Shown here one piece after another: positions 34,781-43,496 of a stretch of 64,000 nucleotides of DNA. The translations under genes were made by a program, and so were the position numbers. Each line of letters begins with the position of its first letter. The stretch's first letter is position 1. The stretch comes from Chitinophaga sp. XS-30. Its GTDB lineage: Bacteria; Bacteroidota; Bacteroidia; Chitinophagales; Chitinophagaceae. The notes under the pieces were generated by a model that saw only the letters and a list, made by a program, of their open reading frames with translations, ran no database searches and was not told the DNA's origin. Location of the stretch: positions 2,168,032 to 2,232,031 of the forward strand of contig NZ_CP043006.1 in NCBI RefSeq assembly GCF_008086345.1, in the 5' to 3' direction.

Positions 34781-35247
34781 TCAGTACATAATAGATCATC
34801 ATGATGCATATTGGTAACCTCTATAATCGATTTAGTTTTCCCTGGCTCCTGAACTGCTCCCCACCGGTATTCGTATAAAAGAATGTCTATTCCGGGCGGA
34901 TGCCAGGCCAGAAAGTCAAAATCACGCGTTTCATAATCTTCTGCGGTAACATTTTGCGGCATTCCAAAGCCATCAACAATATGGCCCAGGCTGCCGGCAT
35001 CTATGCTTAGGAATAAATATAGACAGAAGCTTCGCTCGTCCTTTCGGAAAGCATAAATATCATTGATGGGGTTGCCAAATAGCATATAGGCTTTCCCTGG
35101 TTGCACCAATTTTCTATTAACCTTGTTCAGAATCAATGGATGACGAGTCTTCTGTTTCTCCATTTTGCTCATCGCAAAATCGGAGAAATTTTCATCGATA
35201 AAACCGGGAACGGTGCTTTCCTTTGTGATGATTTTATCTAATTCCAT
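34768..35247 (-). CDS. Hypothetical protein, possibly truncated by a frameshift
   Basis: A 159 aa soluble protein beginning MELDKIITKESTVPGF. It has a mixed alpha/beta look with LFGNPINDIYAFRKDERSF, YLFLSIDAGSLGHIVDGFG and DFDFLAWHPPGIDILLYEY, and no signal peptide or membrane segment. I do not recognise the family. The small acidic, aromatic-rich type resembles many immunity or immunity-like proteins, but that is only an impression. Sequence after its stop codon continues in a neighbouring frame as protein-like codons, so it may be broken. Base composition is more A/T-rich than the flanking core genes. Confidence 0.6.
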   Translation of the reverse strand: MELDKIITKESTVPGFIDENFSDFAMSKMEKQKTRHPLILNKVNRKLVQPGKAYMLFGNPINDIYAFRKDERSFCLYLFLSIDAGSLGHIVDGFGMPQNVTAEDYETRDFDFLAWHPPGIDILLYEYRWGAVQEPGKTKSIIEVTNMHHDDLLCTERIS

Positions 35248-35281
35248 AGTGTGTGGTTCTTTTGCTGAGCAGAAGGGAATA

Positions 35282-35470
35282 TTAAGTCAGTACATCTAAA
35301 TGCTCACAGTCGAAATTTCCATCAAACAGGTAACTATAGACGGGATAGTGGGGAGCAGGGTCATCGTAATGAGTGGCATAAGGTATACCTCCTTTAATCT
35401 TGCTATTGAAAAGTAAATAATGCTCCACGAATTTATGGTATGGAAAGAAATTTTCAAAAATTACGCGCAA
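35282..35470 (-). pseudogene. Fragment of an unknown protein (no ATG start)
   Basis: A 62-codon frame with an in-frame stop right before its only possible start (TTG at 35470) and no internal Met. The translation looks like real protein (FEYLLF-type segments, then GGIPYATHYDDPAPHYPVYS and YLFDGNFDCEHLD). This suggests the C-terminal part of a gene whose 5' end was lost. It overlaps the plus-strand frame at 35420-35731 by 51 bp, so at most one of them is likely to be a full gene. Confidence 0.3.
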
Positions 35471-35731
35471 TTACAGGATGGGATACAAAGAGTATCGCGG
35501 TTTATATTCGCTGAAACGTTTCATTTAGATAAGGCCATTACAGCGGCAGCCAAAGCCGCTTACCTGGCCAATTGGATAAGTAAGGGCGGTGGGCAATTCA
35601 ATAGATATAGCAATAATGTTTCAGAGATAAAGGAATTTATCATTGAGGATCCAACCTTCAGCAAGTTAAATAAACTCAAAAAGTCCAATCCTGAAGCCTT
35701 TTATTATTGGTACTATATAATAACCCCTTAA
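35420..35731 (+). CDS. Small hypothetical protein in the tRNA-bounded island
   Basis: A 103 aa frame with an ATG start, the only plus-strand gene candidate in the island. The product is helical and basic-aromatic (HLDKAITAAAKAAYLANWIS, then VSEIKEFIIEDPTFSKLN and NPEAFYYWYYIITP at the end). No domain is recognised. It could be the C-terminal part of a larger toxin-type protein or a complete small protein. A/T-rich codon use fits the island. Confidence 0.4.
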   Translation: MLHEFMVWKEIFKNYAQLQDGIQRVSRFIFAETFHLDKAITAAAKAAYLANWISKGGGQFNRYSNNVSEIKEFIIEDPTFSKLNKLKKSNPEAFYYWYYIITP

Positions 35732-35818
35732 AAATGACGTGCGTCGAACGCTAAGAAAAAATGCAGTATTCCAGTGTATAGCCAACCAGTAGCACGGATT
35801 CGGGCAAAAAATAAAAAA

Positions 35819-35850
35819 CGGGAACAATACATTTGACTGTACTGTTCCCG
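35819..35850 (-). terminator. Terminator of tRNA-Val copy 2
   Basis: CGGGAACA (35819-35826) pairs with TGTTCCCG (35843-35850), and the minus strand continues into a run of T. It lies 6 bp past the 3' end of the tRNA. Confidence 0.75.
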
Positions 35851-35856
35851 CTTTAG

Positions 35857-35931
35857 TGGGAGTTGACGGGGTCGAACCGCCGACCCTCTGCTTGTAAGGC
35901 AGATGCTCTGAACCAACTGAGCTAAACTCCC
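35857..35931 (-). tRNA. tRNA-Val (anticodon UAC), copy 2
   Basis: This 75-nt sequence is identical, base for base, to copy 1 at 32800-32874, with the same cloverleaf and anticodon TAC and no encoded CCA. The identity to copy 1 extends only one extra base at the 3' side (GT before GGGAG on the plus strand). Confidence 0.95.
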
Positions 35932-35971
35932 GTTTCTGCTGCCGTCTGACGCTTTTCGTTTGACGGGATTG

Positions 35972-36002
35972 CAAAGGTAAAAACTATTTTTATTCTGCCA
36001 AA
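35972..36002 (-). promoter_or_regulatory. Promoter of tRNA-Val copy 2
   Basis: On the minus strand TTTG (35999-36002), a 19-bp spacer and TACCTTTG (35972-35979) make a near-ideal Bacteroidota promoter about 40 bp upstream of the tRNA. Confidence 0.7.
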
Positions 36003-36016
36003 TAAATTTTTCACCC

Positions 36017-37294
36017 CTATCTCAACGCCCAATCCACCACACTGTTTTTCCATTCTTCCCGGAAGGGGGTCACCACTTTGATGTAGTTATCGGTATAACC
36101 TTCCATCATCCCGTCCTTATTATGGGATTCAAACAGCACTTTGCGCGTCTGGCCGGTATGCTGTTCCGTAAAATACTGCAGCTTTTTGTAGCTCAGGTTC
36201 CGGAGCGCTTTGTTCCGTTCATGGCGCTCATGCACGGGCACTACCGGCCTGATCTCCAGGGCATGGGTATTGGCCCGTTCGGAATAAGTGAATACATGTA
36301 AATAGGAAATATCCATTTCATGCAGGAAATCATAGGTTTCCCGGAAGTTTTCCGCACTTTCGGAAGGGAAACCAACGATCACATCCACGCCTATCGAGCA
36401 ATGCGGCATGAACTGCTTTATGCAGGCCACTTTTTCCGCATATAGTTCGCGGCGGTAGCGGCGGCGCATTTTCGCCAGGATGTCGTTGCTGCCGCTTTGC
36501 AGCGGAATATGGAAATGCGGCATGAACCTGCGGCTGTTGGCCACAAATTCAATGATATCATTGCTCAGCAGGTTGGGCTCGATGGAGGAGATGCGGTAAC
36601 GCTCAATGCCTTCCACTTCATCCAGCTGCTGCACCAGTTCATAGAACGATTCTTCCCGGCGCTTGCCGCCTTCGAAGCCTTTGCCGAAATCCCCCAGGTT
36701 CACACCGGTCAGCACGATCTCTTTCACGCCTTTGGCCGCCAGTTCGCGGGCATTGTCCAATACATTGGCGATACTGTCGCTACGGCTGATGCCCCGCGCC
36801 ATGGGGATGGTACAGAAAGAGCAGTTGTAATCGCAGCCATCCTGCACTTTAAGGAAAGTGCGGGTGCGGTCGTTGACGGACCAGGAGGCATGGAAGGTGT
36901 TCACATCCGCAATATCGCAGGAACAGATCTTTGCGCTGTCGCCTTTGGTCAGTTCCCGGATATGGTCTGCAACATTGAACTTCTCCGCGGCCCCCAGCAC
37001 GAGGTCCACCCCGGGGATGCTGGCGATCTCCTGCGGTTTCAGCTGGGCATAACAACCGGTGATCACTACCAGGCTCTCCGGCGCCCTGCGCTGGATACGG
37101 CGCACCAGCTGCCGGCATTCCTTGTCCGCATTGTCCGTCACGGAACAGGTATTGATCACATACACATCCGCCGCATCGTCAAAATTCCTTTTAACGAACC
37201 CGTCCTTCTCCAGTAACCTGCTGATGGTAGAGGTTTCGGAGAAATTCAGCTTGCAGCCGAGCGTATGGAATGCTACTGTTTTTGCCTGTGACAT
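36017..37294 (-). CDS. mtaB: tRNA t6A37 methylthiotransferase MtaB
   Basis: A 425 aa radical SAM enzyme that adds a methylthio group to N6-threonylcarbamoyladenosine at position 37 of ANN-decoding tRNAs. The N-terminal UPF0004 domain holds TLGCKLNFSE and NTCSVTDNAD cysteines plus ITGCYAQL, the radical SAM domain has CDYNCSFC, and a C-terminal TRAM-like tail follows. The phrase CKLNFSET and the absence of MiaB-specific features separate it from miaB and rimO. A -7 element TAACTTTG stands 8 bp from the start. Confidence 0.92.
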   Translation of the reverse strand: MSQAKTVAFHTLGCKLNFSETSTISRLLEKDGFVKRNFDDAADVYVINTCSVTDNADKECRQLVRRIQRRAPESLVVITGCYAQLKPQEIASIPGVDLVLGAAEKFNVADHIRELTKGDSAKICSCDIADVNTFHASWSVNDRTRTFLKVQDGCDYNCSFCTIPMARGISRSDSIANVLDNARELAAKGVKEIVLTGVNLGDFGKGFEGGKRREESFYELVQQLDEVEGIERYRISSIEPNLLSNDIIEFVANSRRFMPHFHIPLQSGSNDILAKMRRRYRRELYAEKVACIKQFMPHCSIGVDVIVGFPSESAENFRETYDFLHEMDISYLHVFTYSERANTHALEIRPVVPVHERHERNKALRNLSYKKLQYFTEQHTGQTRKVLFESHNKDGMMEGYTDNYIKVVTPFREEWKNSVVDWALR

Positions 37295-37302
37295 AAGGAG
37301 GG

Positions 37303-37310
37303 CAAAGTTA
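37303..37310 (-). promoter_or_regulatory. Putative -7 element (TAACTTTG) of mtaB
   Basis: Exact TAnnTTTG match on the minus strand, ending 8 bp before the mtaB ATG, so the leader would be very short or absent. Confidence 0.5.
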
Positions 37311-37408
37311 CGATGTTTTGTTTAATTCCTTATCTTTCCGCTTTCAAGACCCGGGGAGCGGTTTTTTACATTTGATCTTTAATCTTTACTTTTTTGCTGC
37401 GCGTGTTA

Positions 37409-38161
37409 ATGAAATGTTTGCAGGCTCTTTACAGCCTCTATGCTTTGATCGTCTGGCTGGCGATCATGTTCCTGATCCTGCCGCCAATTATTCTCGTGTC
37501 TTTTCTCGGAAAAGTGAAGGGTGGCAACATCGTGTTCTATTTTCTGCGTTTCTGGGCGCACGTCTGGTTCCCTGCTGTGGGCATCATTGTGAGAAAGACC
37601 TGGCAGTCGCCGCAAACCAGCGATCCATGCATCTATCTCGCCAACCATTCCTCTTACCTGGACGCCGCACTGGCCGTAAAGGTAATGCCCTTGCCCTTCC
37701 GGCCGCTGGGGAAAAGCGAGTTGTCGAAAATACCGTTATTCGGACTGATCTACAGCCGTTCCGTAGTGCCGGTTGACCGCAAGACGGCAAAAAGCCGCGC
37801 GCAAAGCATGCGGGATATGCTGTATATGATCCGGCGGAACGTTTCCCTGCTGATCTTCCCGGAAGGCACTACCAACGAAACGGAACAGCCGCTGCTTCCT
37901 TTCCATAGCGGCGCTTTCCGGATAGCGATCGAAACGCAGACACAGATACGCCCGGTGTTGTACGTGGATAACCATGCCCGCCTTGCCAAGATAAAATTCA
38001 TGTCGCTGAACCCGGGCCCCTGCCGCGTAGTGTTCCTGCCACCGGTTCCCGTAGCGGGACTGACCATGGAGGATGTACCGCAGCTGAAGAAACAGGTCCG
38101 GCAGATGATGGAAGATGAATTACGCAAATACCGCAACTATCCTGCCCTGCAGGCCATATGA
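37409..38161 (+). CDS. plsC: 1-acyl-sn-glycerol-3-phosphate acyltransferase
   Basis: A 250 aa membrane-associated acyltransferase that makes phosphatidic acid from lysophosphatidic acid. The ATG at 37409 is used, not the TTG further upstream. An N-terminal hydrophobic hairpin (LIVWLAIMFLILPPIILVSF) is followed by the catalytic HX4D motif NHSSYLDA, the substrate motif FPEGTTNE and a C-terminal basic helix. A -7 box TACATTTG is at 37367-37374. Its stop overlaps the priA ATG by 4 bp (ATGA). Confidence 0.9.
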   Translation: MKCLQALYSLYALIVWLAIMFLILPPIILVSFLGKVKGGNIVFYFLRFWAHVWFPAVGIIVRKTWQSPQTSDPCIYLANHSSYLDAALAVKVMPLPFRPLGKSELSKIPLFGLIYSRSVVPVDRKTAKSRAQSMRDMLYMIRRNVSLLIFPEGTTNETEQPLLPFHSGAFRIAIETQTQIRPVLYVDNHARLAKIKFMSLNPGPCRVVFLPPVPVAGLTMEDVPQLKKQVRQMMEDELRKYRNYPALQAI

Positions 38162-40602
38162 AATTTGTTGATGTCATATTGCCCCTGGCATTGCCCAGGA
38201 ATTACACGTATGCCGTGCCCCCGGAGATGGAAGATACCATCCGCGTGGGAAGCCGTGTGGCCGTTCCCCTGGGCCGGCAGAAAAGATATGCGGGTATCGT
38301 AAAGGCTATTCACGAACAGGCTCCTTCCGCATACAAGACAAAGCCGGTGATGGACCTGCTGGACAAAGAGCCTGTCGTATATCCCACACAGTTAGCTTTT
38401 TGGGAATGGGTCGCACAGTACTACATGTGCAACGAAGGTGATGTGCTGAATGCCGCCCTTCCCGCGCATCTCAAGCTCTCCAGCGAAACCGTCCTGCTTT
38501 TTAATGATGCCTTCGGCGATGATTTTACCCTGCTGGACGATCATGAATACCTCGTAGCCGAAGCCCTGCACATCCGTAAGGAGCTGCGCATTGGCGAAGT
38601 ACAGCTGATCCTCGACCGCTCCGATGTGTATTCCGTGATCAAGAAACTGATCGAAAAACAGGTTTGTCTCGTTTACGAAGAGATGAAGGAAGCCTATAAA
38701 GAGAAGAAAGAGAATTACATCCTCCTGAACCCTGCTTACGAAGGCGATGAGCAACTGGCCCCGCTGTTCGACGAGCTGGCCCGTGCGCCCAAGCAGATGG
38801 AGCTGCTGCTGGCCTACCTGCACCTGCTGAAAACACAGGGCGATGTAGCGCAAAGCGAACTGCTGAAGAAATCCGGCGCCTCTCCCGCACAGCTCAAGGG
38901 ACTGGTGGACAAACAGATATTACAGATCGATAAACGGACGGTAGACCGCATCCGCATGGGCAGAATGGAGGCGCAGATCGATTTTATCCTCAGCCCCGCA
39001 CAGGAGAAGGCCCTGACAGAAGTAAAGGCCTGCTTTACCGAAAAACAGGTGACCCTGCTGCATGGCGTCACATCCAGCGGCAAAACGGAACTGTACGTGA
39101 AGCTGATGGAAGAAAGCCTGGCCACCGGCAAACAGGTGTTATACCTGCTGCCGGAGATCGCGTTGACCGCGCAGATCATCCGGCGCTTGCAGAAACATTT
39201 CGGCGGCCAGATCGGTATTTATCATTCCCGTTTTTCCAATAATGAACGGGTGGAGATATGGAACAAGGTGAAGAGCGGGGAGATACGGATTGTGCTGGGC
39301 GCGAGATCCAGCCTGCTGCTGCCTTTCCGTGATCTGGGCCTGATCATCCTGGATGAGGAGCATGATGCTTCGTTCAAGCAGCAGGACCCCGCCCCCCGCT
39401 ACCATGCCCGCGATGCGGCGATATACTACGCCGCGCTCTTCAAAGCGAAAGTATTGCTCGGCTCCGCCACCCCTTCGCTTGAATCTTATTTCAATGCCAG
39501 GCAAGGCAAATACGGTCTTGTTACCTTGCAGGAACGCTTCGGCGGCATTGCCATGCCGGTGATCGAGATCGTGGACATGAAAAAGGAAACGGCGTTAAAA
39601 GAAGTGGTGAACAACTTCACTTCCGTGCTGCGGGAAGGCATCCGGCAATCCCTGGAAGCCGGCAAACAGGTGATCCTTTTCCAGAATCGCCGCGGCTATG
39701 CGCCTTTCCTGCTTTGCACCACCTGCGGCTGGATACCCAACTGCAAGCAATGCGATGTTTCATTGACCTGGCATAAGCATCTGGACAAGCTCCATTGCCA
39801 TTACTGCGGCACCAGGTACCCATACATTTATACCTGCGCCGCCTGCGGCAGCCAGACGCTGATGCCGAAGAACTTCGGTACGGAAAAGATCGAGGAAGAC
39901 CTGCAGCAGCTTTTCCCGGATGCCCGCATCGCGCGGATGGATATGGATGCTATCCGGAGCAAGGACAGCCACAATAAAATGATCCTGCTCCTGGAGCAAA
40001 AAGAGATAGACATCCTGGTAGGTACACAAATGGTCGTAAAGGGCCTGGATTTCGAGAACGTGAACCTGGTAGGCATTATCAGCGCGGACAGCCTGCTGAG
40101 CTTTCCGGACTTCCGGGTGAACGAACGGGCCTTTCAGCTGATGGAACAGGTAAGCGGCCGTTCAGGCAGGAGGGACGGGCAGGGCAAAGTGATCATCCAG
40201 GCGAGCAATACTAACCACCCGGTATTGCGGGATGTTACCGCGCATGACTACACGTCCATGTACGAAAGGGAGATCGCGGAACGGGAGAAATTCGGCTATC
40301 CGCCATTTTACCGCCTGCTGAAGGTCACCGTACGGCATAAGAAACAACCAACGGCCGAACAGGCTGCATTGATATTGGGCAACTGGATCAGGCCACAGCT
40401 GGGAGCTCAGCTGGTGGGGCCCGCTGCGCCGCCGGTGAGCCGCGTAAGGGGATTCTACCTGCAGGAAATGTTGATCAAACTGCCGCGGGATACTAAAAAG
40501 ATCGCGCAGATCAAACACATGCTGAAAGAATATTTCTCCCAGCTGCAGATAGAAAAACAATTCCGCTCGGTGGTCATCACGCCGGACGTGGATTGTATAT
40601 AG
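38158..40602 (+). CDS. priA: Primosomal protein N' (replication restart helicase PriA)
   Basis: An 814 aa DEAH-type helicase that reloads the replisome at stalled forks. It has the N-terminal DNA-binding region (residues 1-190: MKFVDVILPLALPRNYTYAV), Walker A GVTSSGKTE, Walker B LDEEHD, and the zinc-binding insertion with eight cysteines (CTTCGWIPNCKQC, HCHYCG, CAACGS), then helicase motifs V/VI (VGTQMVVKGLDF, QVSGRSGR). Length is usual. It is translationally coupled to plsC by a 4-bp overlap. Confidence 0.96.
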   Translation: MKFVDVILPLALPRNYTYAVPPEMEDTIRVGSRVAVPLGRQKRYAGIVKAIHEQAPSAYKTKPVMDLLDKEPVVYPTQLAFWEWVAQYYMCNEGDVLNAALPAHLKLSSETVLLFNDAFGDDFTLLDDHEYLVAEALHIRKELRIGEVQLILDRSDVYSVIKKLIEKQVCLVYEEMKEAYKEKKENYILLNPAYEGDEQLAPLFDELARAPKQMELLLAYLHLLKTQGDVAQSELLKKSGASPAQLKGLVDKQILQIDKRTVDRIRMGRMEAQIDFILSPAQEKALTEVKACFTEKQVTLLHGVTSSGKTELYVKLMEESLATGKQVLYLLPEIALTAQIIRRLQKHFGGQIGIYHSRFSNNERVEIWNKVKSGEIRIVLGARSSLLLPFRDLGLIILDEEHDASFKQQDPAPRYHARDAAIYYAALFKAKVLLGSATPSLESYFNARQGKYGLVTLQERFGGIAMPVIEIVDMKKETALKEVVNNFTSVLREGIRQSLEAGKQVILFQNRRGYAPFLLCTTCGWIPNCKQCDVSLTWHKHLDKLHCHYCGTRYPYIYTCAACGSQTLMPKNFGTEKIEEDLQQLFPDARIARMDMDAIRSKDSHNKMILLLEQKEIDILVGTQMVVKGLDFENVNLVGIISADSLLSFPDFRVNERAFQLMEQVSGRSGRRDGQGKVIIQASNTNHPVLRDVTAHDYTSMYEREIAEREKFGYPPFYRLLKVTVRHKKQPTAEQAALILGNWIRPQLGAQLVGPAAPPVSRVRGFYLQEMLIKLPRDTKKIAQIKHMLKEYFSQLQIEKQFRSVVITPDVDCI

Positions 40603-40691
40603 ACCGCTGGTCCGGGAAACCTCCTGTAAACCTTTTCCCTTTAATGATCATTCCCTTCAGCCCGGATGCAACGTGACATACGATTGTTAGT

Positions 40692-40699
40692 TATATTTG
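40692..40699 (+). promoter_or_regulatory. Putative -7 element (TATATTTG) of murB
   Basis: Exact TAnnTTTG match 38 bp upstream of the murB ATG in the 134-bp gap after priA. No convincing -33 TTG. Confidence 0.45.
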
Positions 40700-40736
40700 T
40701 TCCGTTAATAAAGAAAGGTCATTTGAACACTACGCT

Positions 40737-41753
40737 ATGAGGGTACAAGAAAACGTTTCGCTCCGGCCATACAACACATTCGGCATTGATGCAAAGGCCC
40801 GTTATTTCACTTCTTTTCATTCGCAGGAAGAATTGCTGACGGTACTGGCATCGCAGGAATGGAAGCACGCGCGCAAAATGATACTGGGCGGCGGCAGCAA
40901 CATCCTGTTCACACAGGATTTTGACGGCCTGGTGATGAAGAACGGGATCAAGGGCATCAGCGTATTGCGGGAGGATGATGAGTTTGTGTATGTGCAGGCC
41001 GGCGCCGGCGAGAACTGGCACGAGTTCGTGATGTACTGTATCGGGCAGGAGCTGGCCGGACTGGAAAACCTGTCGCTGATCCCCGGGAATGTGGGGGCCA
41101 GTCCCATGCAGAATATCGGCGCCTATGGCGTGGAGATCAGGGATACTTTTTTTGAGCTGGAAGCTTTTCATCTGCATGATCATGCGCTGGTGAAATTCGA
41201 TAACGCCGCCTGTGCCTTCGGCTACCGGGAAAGCGTTTTCAAACGGCAGTATAAGGACCAGTTCGTGATCCTCAATGTAACCTACCGGCTGCTTAAACAA
41301 CCACGTTTCAATACCAGTTACGGCGCCATCGAGCAGGAACTGCAGCGCATGGGCGTTACCGTACCGTCCATCCGCGCCATCAGCGATGCCGTTATCAATA
41401 TCCGCTCTTCCAAGCTGCCCAATCCCGCCGAGATCGGCAATGCCGGCAGCTTTTTCAAGAACCCTGAAGTGACGCGGGAAAAGTATGAAGCCCTGAAAGC
41501 AGCTTTTCCGGAGATCGTGGCGTACCCTTTACCGGAAGATCACTTCAAGCTGGCCGCAGGCTGGCTGATAGAGCAATGCGGATGGAAGGGGTACCGGGAC
41601 GGTGATGCGGGGATACACGCGCGGCAGGCGCTGGTGCTGGTCAACTACGGCCAGGCAAAAGGAGCGGAGCTGGTGGAGCTGGCCTGGAAAGTGGTGGACA
41701 GCGTAAAGGAAAAGTTCGGCGTGGTGCTGGAAAGGGAAGTGAATATTGTCTGA
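40737..41753 (+). CDS. murB: UDP-N-acetylmuramate dehydrogenase (type I)
   Basis: A 338 aa FAD enzyme that reduces UDP-GlcNAc-enolpyruvate to UDP-MurNAc in the cytoplasmic part of peptidoglycan synthesis. The motifs SLRPYNTFGIDAKA (start), GGGSNILF (FAD loop), PGNVGASPMQNIGAYGVEI and GNAGSFFKNP with catalytic Ser, and WLIEQCGWKGYRDGDAGIH are typical of the E. coli-type (type I) enzyme. It stands alone, convergent with the ypdA operon. Confidence 0.96.
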   Translation: MRVQENVSLRPYNTFGIDAKARYFTSFHSQEELLTVLASQEWKHARKMILGGGSNILFTQDFDGLVMKNGIKGISVLREDDEFVYVQAGAGENWHEFVMYCIGQELAGLENLSLIPGNVGASPMQNIGAYGVEIRDTFFELEAFHLHDHALVKFDNAACAFGYRESVFKRQYKDQFVILNVTYRLLKQPRFNTSYGAIEQELQRMGVTVPSIRAISDAVINIRSSKLPNPAEIGNAGSFFKNPEVTREKYEALKAAFPEIVAYPLPEDHFKLAAGWLIEQCGWKGYRDGDAGIHARQALVLVNYGQAKGAELVELAWKVVDSVKEKFGVVLEREVNIV

Positions 41754-41840
41754 TGCGTATGTTTTCAGCGGTTGCACGGACGTAACCCTGCGGCGCAAGT
41801 CTGCATCAACCCTTCTGCTGTTTGATCGGCAACCCTGCAA

Positions 41841-42809
41841 TTAACCCTTTTGTTTGATCGCGTTCAGGATCAGTTCCGCATGTTCGCGGGAATTCTCTAT
41901 AAACCACTTGTGCGTATTCATGCCGCCGCAAACCACACCCGCCAGGAATATGCCGGGCATATTGGTTTCCATGGTTTCAGGATTGTACACCGGGCATCTC
42001 ACCGCATCCGGCGATAACGCAATACCGGTTTTCTCCAGGAAGTTGAAATCAGGCTGGTATCCGGTAGCGGCGATCACAAAGTCATTGGGGATGGTCACCA
42101 TGCCGTCCGGCGTTTGAATATCTACTTCATTTTCCCGTATAGCCGTTAATGTTGAATGGAAGTATGCTTTAACGCTGCCCTCGCTGATACGGTTCTCGAT
42201 ATCCGGTTTCACCCAGTATTTCACGCGTTTCCCGATCTCTCCTTCACGGATCACCATCGTTACTTCCGCGCCTTTTCTGTAGGTTTCCAGCGCTGCGTCC
42301 ACAGATGAATTGTTCGCGCCCACTACTACTACGCGCTGTGTGGCGTAGAAATGCGGGTCTTTATAATAGTGGGTGACCTTTGCCAGATGCTCGCCGGGGA
42401 TATGCAGCATATTGGGGATGTCGTAAAATCCGGTTGCAATGATGATATAACGGGCGGTATAGATCTGTTTGCTGGTGACGACTTTGTAATGGCCGTTTTC
42501 GGGTTTTACGGCTTCCACGCTTTCGAAGAGGCGGATATTCACGTCCTTAGAAGTGGCTACCCTTCTGTAGTATTCGAGGGCCTCCGGGCGGGTGGGCTTG
42601 GCATTGTTGGACACAAAGGGAATGCCGCCGATCTCCAGCCGCTCGCTGGTGGAAAAAAAGGTCATGTTCAGCGGATAGCGGTACAGCGAGTTCACCAGGC
42701 ATCCCCGTTCGATGATCACGTAATCCGTTCCTTCTTTTTGCGCGGCCAGCGCACATGCCAGCCCGATGGGCCCTCCGCCGATGATCAATAGTTCTACGTG
42801 CTTGTCCAT
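41841..42809 (-). CDS. ypdA: YpdA family flavin oxidoreductase (putative bacillithiol disulfide reductase)
   Basis: A 322 aa FAD/NADPH enzyme of the thioredoxin-reductase superfamily. It shows the FAD motif IIGGGPIGLACA, the family-typical NSLYRYPLNMTFFSTSERLEIGG core, a second Rossmann motif VVVGANNSSVDAAL and C-terminal FLAGVVCGGMNTHKWFIEN. YpdA proteins lack a CxxC redox pair and are linked to reduction of bacillithiol disulfide. It is the last gene in rmuC-amidotransferase-ypdA, with a 9-bp gap. Confidence 0.92.
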   Translation of the reverse strand: MDKHVELLIIGGGPIGLACALAAQKEGTDYVIIERGCLVNSLYRYPLNMTFFSTSERLEIGGIPFVSNNAKPTRPEALEYYRRVATSKDVNIRLFESVEAVKPENGHYKVVTSKQIYTARYIIIATGFYDIPNMLHIPGEHLAKVTHYYKDPHFYATQRVVVVGANNSSVDAALETYRKGAEVTMVIREGEIGKRVKYWVKPDIENRISEGSVKAYFHSTLTAIRENEVDIQTPDGMVTIPNDFVIAATGYQPDFNFLEKTGIALSPDAVRCPVYNPETMETNMPGIFLAGVVCGGMNTHKWFIENSREHAELILNAIKQKG

Positions 42810-42818
42810 TCGCTAAAT

Positions 42819-43490
42819 TTAAACCAATTTTTCCATCCTGTTCAGCAGCTCGAACATCCGCGCGTTGGTGGCCGCGCAATAATGTGCGCCCGCGCGCATT
42901 TCAGCGGCTGATTGTATCCATTCACCGGGCACAAGCCCCTCCCCGCAATGCTGTATCATGCTTTCCATGGCGTCGGGCGTTACTTCCAGGTGGAATTGCA
43001 GGGCAAAAACTTTTTCCCCGAAGCGGAATGCCTGATTGGGTGTAACGGCAGTAGTGGTCAGATGCACGGCGTTCTCCGGCAGCGCGAAAGTATCACCGTG
43101 CCAGTGAAAGACCGTGGTCTCGGCCAGCGCCAGTTCTTCGGCGGATTGCACCGGGAACCAGCCGATCTCCTGCTGTTCGTTCGGATAAACACGCGCGCCG
43201 AGCGCGGCGGCGATCAGCTGTGACCCCAGACAGATGCCCAGCACCGGTTTCCCGGCAGCTATGGCTTCGCGGATAAATGCTTTCTCCGCTGCCAGCCAGG
43301 GATAGGTACTTTCTTCGTAAACCCCCATGGGGCCGCCCATGATGATGAGCATATCCAGATCAGCAAGTGCGGGCAGTGCAGCATCCTCATAAAACTTCGT
43401 TGCGCCTGCGGTATGCCCTTTTACATCGATCCAGTCTGCAATACAGCCCAGCCCTTCGAATGCGGCATGCTGGAAGTAGTGAATATGCAT
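42819..43490 (-). CDS. Class I glutamine amidotransferase-like protein
   Basis: A 223 aa protein with the catalytic nucleophile elbow GKPVLGICLGSQLIAAALG (Cys near 96) and the His-x-Glu pair FHLEVTPDAM (H and E near the C-terminus). It resembles the standalone GATase1/GMP-synthase-like proteins that hydrolyse gamma-glutamyl substrates, but no ammonia-accepting partner is adjacent. It is flanked by 6-bp and 9-bp gaps to rmuC and ypdA in one operon. The substrate is unknown. Confidence 0.85.
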   Translation of the reverse strand: MHIHYFQHAAFEGLGCIADWIDVKGHTAGATKFYEDAALPALADLDMLIIMGGPMGVYEESTYPWLAAEKAFIREAIAAGKPVLGICLGSQLIAAALGARVYPNEQQEIGWFPVQSAEELALAETTVFHWHGDTFALPENAVHLTTTAVTPNQAFRFGEKVFALQFHLEVTPDAMESMIQHCGEGLVPGEWIQSAAEMRAGAHYCAATNARMFELLNRMEKLV

Positions 43491-43496
43491 GGTCTT

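Noticed and set aside
34768..35247. Firm assignment of the island protein as an immunity protein
   Set aside because: Only general composition suggests it; no toxin gene or recognised immunity motif is present.
32875..35856. Complete integrative element in the tRNA-bounded interval
   Set aside because: No integrase, transposase or relaxase is seen. The direct repeats are whole functional tRNA genes, not partial attachment-site copies.
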